A DNA stretch of 64,000 bases, taken from the NCBI RefSeq assembly GCF_020687745.1, contig NZ_JAJEWK010000010.1, positions 62,001 to 126,000 on the forward strand. The letters run 5' to 3'. Every line of letters begins with the position of its first letter. Position 1 is the first letter of the stretch. The position numbers and the translations under genes are program-made. Of this stretch, positions 9,983 through 17,414 are shown piece by piece. This DNA comes from Chryseobacterium sp. MFBS3-17 (GTDB lineage: Bacteria; Bacteroidota; Bacteroidia; Flavobacteriales; Weeksellaceae). The notes under the pieces were generated by a model. The model was not told the origin of the DNA. It was given only the letters and a program-made list of their open reading frames with translations, and searched no databases.

Positions 9983-10414
9983 ATGAGTACAAAGAAATTG
10001 TATAAAATTGTAATGATTGTTTTTCTTTCTGTATTACTTAAAAATATCCTTCAAATTTTATTTGGAACTTTATTTAAAACAGAAAATGAATTAAGCTTTT
10101 ATAATTTAAGTGATGAAAATGTATACTCATTTAAGTTAATTCTTTTCTATATAATTTTATATGATTTTTTTCTCTTGTTCCCATTGTATGTAATAGCGTA
10201 TTTTATCCTGCATTATATTGTTAAACTATTTAATAATAGAGTATGGATACACATCTTCTATATGCTGCTTATTTATGCATTCGGGATGTACATAAAAGAG
10301 CATGGTAACTTTTATATAGAATATGTTTTAATTTCAATAATGTTAGGTCTTTCAAATTGGTGGATGTTTAAAAAATGGATTAATTATGATAAGAATAATA
10401 TTAAGATTTTATAG
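9983..10414 (+). CDS. Small four-helix membrane protein, possible immunity protein
   Basis: 143 residues with about four hydrophobic helices (residues about 7-28, 46-78, 82-100, 112-130). The start ATG lies 6 bases after the stop of the large lipoprotein gene, so the two are almost certainly co-transcribed, and its 3' end overlaps the next gene by 29 bases. No family is recognised. Position and topology would suit an immunity protein against a membrane- or periplasm-acting effector, but the sequence gives no direct support. Strongly AT-rich, as is the rest of the island. Confidence 0.65.
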   Translation: MSTKKLYKIVMIVFLSVLLKNILQILFGTLFKTENELSFYNLSDENVYSFKLILFYIILYDFFLLFPLYVIAYFILHYIVKLFNNRVWIHIFYMLLIYAFGMYIKEHGNFYIEYVLISIMLGLSNWWMFKKWINYDKNNIKIL

Positions 10415-10820
10415 TTTTTGTTTGTATTTTGTTGCTTCATTTGCTTTCAGTCAACATAATAAAAATGACTGCCCAGAAGAACTATCTTATTTTGCATATA
10501 GTTTGCCTATGGATGGTATTGATTGGTTTGTTCCTATTAAATATCAGATTAACAAACCTTTCATCGATTTAAAGATTAAAAAGGAGAGTAAAGAAGAATT
10601 GTTTATCCGGTTTAAAATAATAGAAACACTAAAATGTGATTTTGAAGATATTAATAATTCGAATTTAAAATATACTGTTTTAATATACGATGAAGATACA
10701 GATACATTTGGAGAAAATCAATCCGAAATAGAGTTTAAATTTTCAAATGGTAAAGGAGTAATTTTTATTCGTCACCCAAGTTCTGTGGAAATTGTAAGTG
10801 AGGCGACCGTAATTCATTAA
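10386..10820 (+). CDS. Small exported protein of unknown function
   Basis: 144 residues. An N-terminal hydrophobic segment (residues 3-20) with a likely signal-peptidase site after FAFS precedes a mature part rich in Lys, Glu and Asp with alternating beta-strand patterns. The start overlaps the preceding membrane-protein gene by 29 bases in another frame, which points to translational coupling within the three-gene unit that begins at 8000. No domain is recognised. It could be a periplasmic partner or second immunity protein of the lipoprotein; that is a contextual guess. Confidence 0.6.
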   Translation: MIRIILRFYSFCLYFVASFAFSQHNKNDCPEELSYFAYSLPMDGIDWFVPIKYQINKPFIDLKIKKESKEELFIRFKIIETLKCDFEDINNSNLKYTVLIYDEDTDTFGENQSEIEFKFSNGKGVIFIRHPSSVEIVSEATVIH

Positions 10821-10863
10821 TTTTTTATAGTAAATAAAGACTTTAGAAGGCACAAAAGGAAAT

Positions 10864-11182
10864 TGTCTTAAACGCTAAAACTTGGACACTTTTTTCTACC
10901 TATTCATGAATTAAATTATCACAATTAACCCCTATTTTCTTTAGATATTTGAGTGGTGACAAATAACCCAATCCACCATGGATTCTTTCAAAGTTATAAA
11001 ATTTTCTGAAACGATTCATTGTTGCTTTTAAATCTTTTAAATTTTCAAATTCAAATCTTTGACAAACAGCACTTTCCATGATGGAATGATAGCTTTCAAT
11101 ATGTGCATTTTGTTCCGGTGTGGCGGGCTTGGTAAACTCCTGACTTACCCCTTTTTCAACAAAATACTCTTGAACTATCGAA
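10864..11182 (-). mobile_element. Remnant of an IS3-type insertion sequence (3' end only)
   Basis: The remnant holds the last part of an IS3-type transposase gene read on the minus strand and, beyond its stop codon, a likely outer element end starting TGTCTTAAACGC at 10864. Its other side is cut exactly where the terminal repeat of a second IS begins (11183). The 5' half of the element is missing from the window. Confidence 0.6.
10900..11182 (-). pseudogene. IS3-family transposase, C-terminal fragment
   Basis: About 94 residues of an rve/DDE integrase core. It begins in the region after the second Asp and includes the catalytic-Glu neighbourhood TPEQNAHIESYHS, then the usual tail FRKFYNFERIHGGLGYLSP. 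The open frame extends to 11253, but the first codons of that extension lie inside the neighbouring IS and are not transposase sequence. With the first two catalytic Asp residues missing the fragment cannot be active. Confidence 0.8.
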
Positions 11183-11239
11183 TTGTAATCTTCCCCAAAA
11201 ATCGAAACGAATATAAATATAGTTTTTAAATTTGGAAAG

Positions 11240-11505
11240 ATGAAACAAAGCAAATTTACAGAGGTTCAGATTGTGAAGATTTTATCTGAGCAGAATCAGG
11301 AAAAAACGGTGAACGAGATTTGCCGTGATTATGGAATCAGCAGCCTACTTTCTATAAATGGAAAAGTAAATACGGCGGCATGGAGGCCCATCAATTGGCT
11401 CAACTCAAAGAATTAGAGAAGCAACTTTCTCAGTACAAAAAGATTGTTGCAGAACTCACTTTGGAAAACACCGTTTTGAAGGATGTTATCGAAAAAAAGC
11501 TTTAA
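11240..11505 (+). pseudogene. IS3-family orfA (HTH transposase subunit), frameshifted
   Basis: The frame starts with ATG at 11240 and reads MKQSKFTEVQIVKILSEQ, the usual IS407-type orfA start with an HTH. At about 11340 one base is missing: the expected GIS-Q-PTFYKWK continues only in another frame, where it runs KSKYGGMEAHQLAQ and a leucine-zipper helix to a stop at 11503-11505. Restoring one base gives an 88-residue orfA of normal length. As it stands the product would end early within the HTH, so the element is probably unable to make the OrfAB transposase, unless the missing base is a sequencing error. Confidence 0.8.
11493..11499 (+). promoter_or_regulatory. Programmed -1 frameshift site (A AAA AAG) between orfA and orfB
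   Basis: Within a run of seven A then G, the zero-frame codons are AAA AAG just before the orfA stop. Slipping back one base continues without a stop into the orfB frame (reading KKALTPSEKR and on to the orfB product). This is the canonical slippery heptamer by which IS3 elements make the OrfAB fusion transposase. Confidence 0.75.
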
Positions 11506-11528
11506 CGCCTTCCGAAAAGCGTGATTTA

Positions 11529-12425
11529 GTGGTGTATTCTAAAGAAGAGCACCAAGTGAGCATACGGAAGGCGTGTGGATATTTTGCGCTGAGTTATTCG
11601 GTCATGTATTACAAAAAGAGGATAAATTCACAAGACGATTTGATTCGGGAAGAATTAAGATCTTTAGCAGAAAACGAACAAACCTGGGGCTTTTGGCTGA
11701 TGCGCCACCGCTTGAAGAACATGGGTTTTTGGTGGAACCATAAACGGATTTATCGCATCTACAAATCAATGAAACTCAACTTGCGAAGTAAACGTAAGAA
11801 ACGACTTCCTGCAAGAGTTAAAGAGCCGCTTCTCAGACCCATTTATCCGAACGTCACCTGGAGCATGGACTTTATGCACAACACGTTGGAATGTGGTAAA
11901 AGCGTGAGAAGTCTAAACATTATTGACGATTTTAACAGAGAAATTTTGCAAGTGAGTATTGATACAAGTTTACCTTCGGCAAGAGTGATTTCAAGACTGG
12001 AAGAACTCATAGAATGGAGGGGGAAACCAGAGAAAATCCGAGTGGACAACGGACCGGAGTTCATTGCAGAAAAACTGAAAAACTGGTGCGCTTTTCACAA
12101 GATCGAGCTCCTTTTTATTCAGCCGGGAAAACCAACACAAAATTCACTCATCGAAAGATTTAACCGAACTTTTAGGACGGAATTTTTGGATGTCTATCTT
12201 TTTGAAAACCTCGTGCAGATGAGAAATTACGCTGAAATATGGATGTGGAAATACAACAATGAAAGACCGCATAGCGCACTGCAATACCTGACGCCAAGGG
12301 ACTTTTTGTTGAAATATGGAAAAATCAGCCTCACTAATCCAGCAGATTTTCCCACATTCCAACAAAGTTTTTCTACAACACCAACAGAAATATTAACAAA
12401 AAACTCTACTTTTGAGTGTTACTAA
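11529..12425 (+). CDS. IS3-family orfB transposase (rve/DDE integrase core)
   Basis: 298 residues from the GTG at 11529; in a working element it would be made as a fusion by -1 slippage at 11493-11499. Domains in order: HTH_21-like segment (about 30-90), then the rve core with the three acidic residues visible in context: SMDFMHN, IRVDNGPEF and PTQNSLIERFNRTFR. The tail YNNERPHSALQYLTP is typical. The catalytic triad is intact, but orfA upstream is frameshifted. The orfB stop is just inside the right terminal repeat. Confidence 0.88.
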   Translation: MVYSKEEHQVSIRKACGYFALSYSVMYYKKRINSQDDLIREELRSLAENEQTWGFWLMRHRLKNMGFWWNHKRIYRIYKSMKLNLRSKRKKRLPARVKEPLLRPIYPNVTWSMDFMHNTLECGKSVRSLNIIDDFNREILQVSIDTSLPSARVISRLEELIEWRGKPEKIRVDNGPEFIAEKLKNWCAFHKIELLFIQPGKPTQNSLIERFNRTFRTEFLDVYLFENLVQMRNYAEIWMWKYNNERPHSALQYLTPRDFLLKYGKISLTNPADFPTFQQSFSTTPTEILTKNSTFECY

Positions 12426-12443
12426 CCATGGGAAGATTACAAC

Positions 12444-12870
12444 TGGAGAATTCCAAACTTGGGATGTAAAGGTTCATCATAATAATGAAATTATAGAAGA
12501 TTATGTAATGTTTTATTTAGAAAATTCTGTAAAATCAGAGATAATTGATTTTGAAAGAAGTGTCTTTAATCATGGAAAATGTAGTGATTGGAATTTTATT
12601 GGTGAAAAAATAGAAATATCAAACTCAGAAAAATTTAATTTTTATAATCAAAAATTTATCGAAACAGATGATTTAATTAAACCACAATCTTTATTTTTGG
12701 ATTTTTCTAAAATTGAGTTAGACCTTTTTAGAGTAAGTGATGTTCCTCTTATTTCAGGGCATTATTTTATTTCACAGAAAATGAAGGATAAAATAGAAGA
12801 AAAAAAATTTACAGGATTTTCATTTCAAGAAATAGAAGAAATGGATAAAAGAATCAAAACAAACTTTTGA
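12444..12870 (+). pseudogene. 5'-truncated gene, immunity-like protein (possibly Imm11/DUF1629 type)
   Basis: An open frame from 12412 to 12870 can be read, but its first ten codons are IS sequence; the native part starts where the IS ends at 12443. The remaining 140 or so residues are acidic, with a C-terminal pattern of SGHYFISQKMKDKI followed by FTGFSFQEIEE, which resembles the end of Imm11/DUF1629-type immunity proteins ('se.lk..l...tGv.F'). The N-terminus has been lost to the IS or an attached deletion. The match is by pattern recall and tentative. If right, the locus once held an effector for it; none is left beside it. Confidence 0.55.
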
Positions 12871-12903
12871 AAAATGTGCTTATATTAACTTAAATATAGT
12901 TTT

Positions 12904-13320
12904 ATGAAATTCAAATTTATCTTAATCACAATATTGCCATTTTTGCTTTTTTCCTGTACTACAATGAAGTCACAAAACAATATAGATATACTTTTTAAAA
13001 GATGGAAAATTGATCATGTAGAAATGGGTGGTCAAAAGATAGATCAAATTGCAGGTGAAAAAATTACGGAGGAAGGAGAGTTTGAATATGAATTTAGAAA
13101 AGATAATTCATATTCTGTTTTTTCTTTAGGAAAGATTGAGTCCAATGGAACTTGGGAATGGAACAATGATGAAAACTGTATTTATTTGAGAAATGAGTAT
13201 GATGAAATTAATGGAAAAGTGGTTAGCATTGAGAAAAACAGTATCATATTAATTCCTACATCAGAAATTGGAAAATATCCTCATTTAGAAATAGTGAAAT
13301 ATTATTATGTTCCTAAATAA
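12904..13320 (+). CDS. Small lipoprotein, lipocalin-like
   Basis: 138 residues. The lipoprotein signal ends LLFSC (Cys18). The mature part has the pattern of the short lipocalin-like proteins of Bacteroidota: WKIDHVEMGGQKID near the start, FEYEFRKDNSYSVF, then NGTWEWNNDENCIYL and a last strand VKYYYVPK. These are small eight-strand domains with no known substrate. The gene is AT-rich and belongs to the island. It starts 33 bases after the truncated immunity-like gene. Function unknown. Confidence 0.65.
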   Translation: MKFKFILITILPFLLFSCTTMKSQNNIDILFKRWKIDHVEMGGQKIDQIAGEKITEEGEFEYEFRKDNSYSVFSLGKIESNGTWEWNNDENCIYLRNEYDEINGKVVSIEKNSIILIPTSEIGKYPHLEIVKYYYVPK

Positions 13321-13409
13321 AAGGAAAAACAATAAATAGCAAATGTAAAGCAATATAATTTCATCTCATTTTCTATTTGAAAAACAAATATATGTATTCA
13401 ATAATCAAG

Positions 13410-13478
13410 TTAGAATAGATTGTTTTTCCAAATGAGGATGCTGGCGTTTTCGTCTGTAAAGTCTTGATAAAAAGGCAT
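13410..13478 (-). pseudogene. 5' fragment of a phosphopantetheinyl transferase gene (displaced copy)
   Basis: Read on the minus strand from an ATG at 13478, the frame gives MPFYQDFTDENASILIWK and then stops at 13410-13412. The first 54 bases (13425-13478) match the start of the gene at 7379-7432 at 46 of 54 positions, in the same orientation, and similarity ends abruptly after codon 18. It sits directly behind the ahcY promoter, where an intact divergent gene would be expected. This is best read as the original 5' end, cut off by the arrival of the AT-rich island. Confidence 0.75.
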
Positions 13479-13480
13479 AT

Positions 13481-13511
13481 TTTGAGTTGCGGGAATTAGT
13501 TTGTAAATTTG
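13481..13511 (+). promoter_or_regulatory. Bacteroidota-type promoter of ahcY
   Basis: A -33 box TTTG (13481-13484) is separated by 19 bases from a -7 box TAAATTTG (13504-13511), matching the TTTG-N19-TAnnTTTG consensus of the Bacteroidota primary sigma factor. The ahcY ATG follows 20 bases later, leaving a very short leader. Confidence 0.7.
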
Positions 13512-13530
13512 CAAAAATATTTTTAATTAG

Positions 13531-14844
13531 ATGGAAACAACAACACAATACGTTCCTTACAAAGTAAAGGACATCTCTCTTGCAGAATGGGGCCGCAAAG
13601 AAATTATGCTGGCAGAAGCAGAAATGCCGGGCCTGATGGCCATCCGAGAAGAATACGGACCCAGCCAGCCGCTGAAAGGCGCCAGAATTGCCGGATGCCT
13701 GCACATGACCATTCAGACTGCAGTGCTTATTGAGACCCTGGTTGCTTTGGGAGCTGACGTTACCTGGTCTTCCTGCAACATTTTCTCTACTCAGGATCAT
13801 GCCGCAGCTGCCATTGCCGCCGCCGGAATCCCCGTGTATGCCTGGAAAGGCATGAATGAAGAAGAATTCGACTGGTGTATAGAGCAAACCTTATTTTTCG
13901 GTGAAGATAAAAAGCCTTTAAATATGATTCTGGACGATGGTGGTGACCTGACCAATATGGTTTTTGACCGCTACCCGGAACTGACCAAAGACATCAAAGG
14001 TCTTTCTGAAGAAACCACTACCGGTGTACACAGACTGTACGAAAGAATGCAGAACGGAACCCTGGTGATGCCGGCCATCAACGTTAATGACTCGGTTACC
14101 AAATCCAAGTTCGATAACAAATACGGATGTCGCGAATCTGCCGTAGATGCCGTGAGAAGAGCGACCGATGTGATGCTTGCCGGAAAACGCGTGGTTGTTT
14201 GTGGTTTCGGAGATGTGGGCAAAGGTACTGCCGCTTCTTTCCGTGGCGCAGGTTCCATAGTTACCGTAACCGAAATAGACCCGATCTGTGCACTGCAGGC
14301 AGCCATGGAAGGGTACGAAGTAAAAAAACTGGATACCGTGATTGAAAATGCCGATATCGTGATTACCACTACTGGGAACTTCAACATTGTAACGGGTGAG
14401 CACTTCAGGAAAATGAAAGATAAAACCATCGTTTGTAACATCGGTCACTTCGACAATGAAATTGATATGGCCTGGCTGAACAAAAACTATGGCAATACCA
14501 AGACTGAAATCAAACCTCAGGTGGATTTGTATAATGTAGATGGAAACGATATCATCGTGTTGGCAGAAGGTCGTTTGGTGAATCTGGGATGTGCCACTGG
14601 TCACCCGAGCTTTGTCATGTCCAATTCATTCTCTAACCAGACTCTGGCGCAGATTGAACTGTGGACCAACAGCGAAGCATACGAAAACAAAGTATATACA
14701 CTGCCTAAGAAATTAGACGAAAAAGTGGCCATGCTGCACCTGAAAAAAATTGGTGTAGAACTGGAAACCCTGACTACTGAACAGGCCAAATATATTGGGG
14801 TCACCGTAGAAGGACCGTACAAACCGGAATACTACAGATACTAA
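13531..14844 (+). CDS. ahcY: Adenosylhomocysteinase (S-adenosylhomocysteine hydrolase)
   Basis: 437 residues, normal length. The enzyme splits S-adenosylhomocysteine reversibly into adenosine and homocysteine, clearing the by-product of SAM-dependent methylation; it is cytosolic and NAD-dependent. Visible motifs: the substrate-site block [13 protein letters not shown] with Lys191 and Asp195, the Rossmann loop GFGDVGKG (225-232), and the conserved C-terminal YKPEYYRY whose Lys/Tyr reach the neighbouring subunit's NAD. It has its own TTTG/TAAATTTG promoter and a strong terminator, so it is monocistronic. The 5' remnant of a phosphopantetheinyl transferase gene abuts its promoter on the other strand. 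Confidence 0.97.
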   Translation: METTTQYVPYKVKDISLAEWGRKEIMLAEAEMPGLMAIREEYGPSQPLKGARIAGCLHMTIQTAVLIETLVALGADVTWSSCNIFSTQDHAAAAIAAAGIPVYAWKGMNEEEFDWCIEQTLFFGEDKKPLNMILDDGGDLTNMVFDRYPELTKDIKGLSEETTTGVHRLYERMQNGTLVMPAINVNDSVTKSKFDNKYGCRESAVDAVRRATDVMLAGKRVVVCGFGDVGKGTAASFRGAGSIVTVTEIDPICALQAAMEGYEVKKLDTVIENADIVITTTGNFNIVTGEHFRKMKDKTIVCNIGHFDNEIDMAWLNKNYGNTKTEIKPQVDLYNVDGNDIIVLAEGRLVNLGCATGHPSFVMSNSFSNQTLAQIELWTNSEAYENKVYTLPKKLDEKVAMLHLKKIGVELETLTTEQAKYIGVTVEGPYKPEYYRY

Positions 14845-14871
14845 ACAAAATAAAAGCATATCGCTTACCAG

Positions 14872-14899
14872 TCCCCGGGATTTTTTCCGGGGATTTTTG
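14872..14899 (+). terminator. Rho-independent terminator after ahcY
   Basis: A 7-bp GC-rich stem TCCCCGG / CCGGGGA with an 8-base T-rich loop is followed by TTTTTG, 27 bases after the ahcY stop. Confidence 0.85.
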
Positions 14900-14967
14900 T
14901 ATGAATGAGATAATTAATAACTTTAACCGGAATTGTTCGCTCCTCAACTGCAAAAAAAACAAATGTC

Positions 14968-15519
14968 ATGGTTAAAAAAATTTTACCCCTATTAATGCTG
15001 TGTCTGCTGTCTTCATGTACCATAACTGGCTTTACAGATGATTACAAAAAATTATATCCGGAGCAACAGCGTAGCATTGTTCCGCTGGAATCATTCGCCC
15101 ATTCTGATCCGCAACATATTTATAAGATTAATGGTGTACAGTTGCGGGAAGAACTGAAGAAGCATCCGAAATCCATGGTGTATATCTTTACCAACGGCTG
15201 CCCATCCAAATACTGCCTGCCCATGTCCAGCTATGAAAAATATGCCCGCGAAAACGGCTACCGGCTATTTCTGGTCATGAGTGGCTACGGGAATCTGAAA
15301 GAAACCACCAAGCAGCGGTCTGAAGTATTTACAGCACCCCTCTACGCAATGGACTCTGACTATTACGGAAGCAAAATCAGAATGACCTACAATAAGCATT
15401 TTGAAAATGATCTGTTGGGACAGCCGCATAAAACCAAAAATGAGTGGCAAGGCAACCTGTACTTTTTTGAAAGAGATCAGTGGGTGAAAACAACTTTGGA
15501 ACTGCCGGTACTTCCATGA
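14968..15519 (+). CDS. Lipoprotein with possible thioredoxin-like fold (CPSKYC)
   Basis: 183 residues. The lipobox is LLSSC (Cys17). A central strand-then-cysteine region, MVYIFTNGCPSKYCLPMSSY at about residues 71-90, has the position of a thioredoxin active-site loop, but the two Cys are four residues apart (CPSKYC) instead of the usual CxxC. FLVMSGYGNL and a later acidic/aromatic C-terminus follow. It could be a redox or metal-binding lipoprotein on the periplasmic side of a membrane. It starts a short co-directional run (14968 to 17414) with the aspartyl protease and a small membrane protein. No assigned family. Confidence 0.6.
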   Translation: MVKKILPLLMLCLLSSCTITGFTDDYKKLYPEQQRSIVPLESFAHSDPQHIYKINGVQLREELKKHPKSMVYIFTNGCPSKYCLPMSSYEKYARENGYRLFLVMSGYGNLKETTKQRSEVFTAPLYAMDSDYYGSKIRMTYNKHFENDLLGQPHKTKNEWQGNLYFFERDQWVKTTLELPVLP

Positions 15520-15561
15520 TTTTTTTTAAGGTAATCTGCAGCTTTTTCGTATCTTCATGGT

Positions 15562-16893
15562 ATGAAATGGATTCTGCTGTTGCTGATGTTCTTTCCCTGG
15601 CTGACTACGGCACAGACAGAGGGATTTCATTTTCAAAACAGCAGCCGCAAAGAAGTCATTCCTTTTCAGCTCATTAACAATCTTATTCTTATTCCGGCTA
15701 TTGTAAACGGGGCAGAACTTACTTTTTTGGTAGATACGGGCGTGGCCGAAACCCTGCTCTTCAGCCTGGAAGAAAAAGAAGTACAGTTGTATGAAGTAGA
15801 GAAGGTGAAGTTTTCCGGTTTGGGCGGAAGCCTTGAGATTGAGGGACTGAAATCCGTGAACAATATTGTACAGATAGGCCGTCATTATAAAGATTTCGGT
15901 CATACCATTTATGTCATTCTGAATGAAGATTTCAATTTTTCATCCCATGTAGGTGTTCCGGTGAATGGAATCATCGGCTATCATTTCTTTAAAAACCATC
16001 CGGTAAAAATTGATTACATCAACAAAAAAATAACGGTCTATCCTCCGGAGAAACCACCTGCCAGAGAACGCCGTATTTCTACCGCCATACCCATTTCACT
16101 GGAGCTGAATAAACCCTACCTGATGGCCGGCATAGAGCAAACAACTGACCGCAAAAAATCAAAACTGCTCATTGATCTGGGAAACAGTGACCCGCTGTGG
16201 CTTTTTCCGGGGCAGATTCCCGGATTCAACTATAGCACCCCACACATTGATGACTTTCTGGGCAGGGGTTTCAACGGTGACATCTATGGAAAAAGAAGCC
16301 GGATTCACAGGTTCTGGCTTGCTCACTTTAAGTTTGAAAAACCGCTGATGGCCATGCCCGATGAGGCTTCTATACAGCATCTGCGACTGGTGCCGGGCCG
16401 CAGAGGATCAGTGGGCAATGAAATCCTCCGAAGATTTGCACTTTTAATTGATTATCCTCAGGAAAAAATATATCTTCGTAAAAACAAAAACTATGATGAT
16501 GCTTTTCACCTCAATATGAGCGGGCTGGACATTAAGCACGACGGCATGTTCTGGGATCAGGATCTGGTAAAAGTAAATAACCCCACGCCCCGCGAAGCGC
16601 AGAACGCTTCTACAGTAACCGTAAGCAATGAATTCCGCTACCGCTTTACACTCAAACCGGAATATTCCGTAGCCGGCACCAGAGCGGGATCACCGGCACA
16701 TGAAGCCGGAGTGCGGAAAGGTGACAAAATTCAGCGCATTAACGGACACAAGGCAGCAGATTTAAAACTGGAAGATATCATGAGCCTGATGAAATCTGAA
16801 GAAAAAACCAAAATCACCCTGGAAGCAGAACGAAACGGCCAGCTTATGAAATTCATCTTCTACCTGGAAGATCCTGTACCCTATAAAGAATAA
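15562..16893 (+). CDS. Exported retropepsin-like aspartyl protease with C-terminal PDZ domain
   Basis: 443 residues. A signal peptide (1-17, ending TTA before QTE) precedes two aspartyl-protease-like halves. The first has the catalytic motif FLVDTG (Asp58); the second carries LIDLGNS in the matching place, so its Asp is kept but DTG is altered. Residues about 370-435 form a PDZ domain (AGTRAGSPAHEAGVRKGDKI, then LEDIMSLMKS). Flavobacteriia carry many such 'aspartyl protease family' proteins with a PDZ; substrates are unknown. It starts 42 bases after the upstream lipoprotein gene and ends 2 bases before the next gene, so the three are likely one transcript. Confidence 0.82.
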   Translation: MKWILLLLMFFPWLTTAQTEGFHFQNSSRKEVIPFQLINNLILIPAIVNGAELTFLVDTGVAETLLFSLEEKEVQLYEVEKVKFSGLGGSLEIEGLKSVNNIVQIGRHYKDFGHTIYVILNEDFNFSSHVGVPVNGIIGYHFFKNHPVKIDYINKKITVYPPEKPPARERRISTAIPISLELNKPYLMAGIEQTTDRKKSKLLIDLGNSDPLWLFPGQIPGFNYSTPHIDDFLGRGFNGDIYGKRSRIHRFWLAHFKFEKPLMAMPDEASIQHLRLVPGRRGSVGNEILRRFALLIDYPQEKIYLRKNKNYDDAFHLNMSGLDIKHDGMFWDQDLVKVNNPTPREAQNASTVTVSNEFRYRFTLKPEYSVAGTRAGSPAHEAGVRKGDKIQRINGHKAADLKLEDIMSLMKSEEKTKITLEAERNGQLMKFIFYLEDPVPYKE

Positions 16894-16895
16894 TC

Positions 16896-17414
16896 ATGAA
16901 TACAGAAGAAAGCACACTGGATAAAATGCGGTCCAGGCCCCGGTTCAAAATGTACACCACCCTGACCCCGGAAGAGTACGAAGCCAATCTGAAAACTTTT
17001 CTCAAATCTCACCAGCACATTTTTGAAGGCAATATCAACCGGGAAATTGCCACCATCACCGTCATCACACCGGAGAACGAATACTGGAAACCCAATCTGG
17101 CGCTCCGTACCGAAACGGAGGACGGCAAGACGGCCATCCGCGGGGTATTTGGGCCCAGTTCTGCCGTATGGACGTTTTTTATGTTTCTGTATTTTCTCTT
17201 CGGCATCCTGTGGATGGTCTTCATCACCATGTGGTTTGTGGGCAAGCAACTGAATATTCCTGATTACGACTGGGCATTGCCCGCTTCTTTTGTTACCATT
17301 GCCCTGATGTTCCTCACCTACATCGGTTCCCGCTACGGACAAAGCCGTGCAAAAAAGCAGATGGATGAATTGCGGAAATTTGCCATTAAATCAACCCTTC
17401 CGTACGAACATTAG
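16896..17414 (+). CDS. Two-helix membrane protein of unknown function
   Basis: 172 residues with no signal peptide. A polar N-terminal domain (1-88) with FKMYTTLTPEEYEANLKTF is followed by two hydrophobic helices (about 90-115 and 127-145) and a short basic C-terminal tail. It starts 2 bases after the aspartyl-protease stop, so it is likely co-translated. Its stop codon overlaps that of the convergent L,D-transpeptidase gene by 4 bases. No family is recognised. Confidence 0.65.
   Translation: MNTEESTLDKMRSRPRFKMYTTLTPEEYEANLKTFLKSHQHIFEGNINREIATITVITPENEYWKPNLALRTETEDGKTAIRGVFGPSSAVWTFFMFLYFLFGILWMVFITMWFVGKQLNIPDYDWALPASFVTIALMFLTYIGSRYGQSRAKKQMDELRKFAIKSTLPYEH

Larger units (their letters stand above)
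11183..12443 (+). mobile_element. IS3-family (IS407-like) insertion sequence, 1261 bp
   Basis: Bounded by a perfect 13-base terminal inverted repeat, TTGTAATCTTCCC at 11183-11195 and its complement at 12431-12443. It contains overlapping orfA and orfB with the two-frame layout of IS3 elements; the protein motifs match the IS407 subgroup. The length is normal for the family. The bases outside the two repeats (left ..CGAA, right CTGG..) do not form a target duplication. The left flank is another IS fragment and the right flank a truncated gene, so an adjacent deletion or recombination followed insertion. Confidence 0.85.

Noticed and set aside
11183-11253. N-terminal extension of the IS3-type transposase fragment
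   Set aside because: The extra codons are the neighbouring IS left end read on the opposite strand, with no transposase similarity.
12412-12443. ATG at 12412 as true start of the immunity-like gene
   Set aside because: These codons are the IS right end, including the terminal repeat, so the frame fusion is accidental.
13405-13887. Minus-strand open frame across the ahcY start
   Set aside because: It is antisense to ahcY and only by chance covers the transferase fragment in a different frame.
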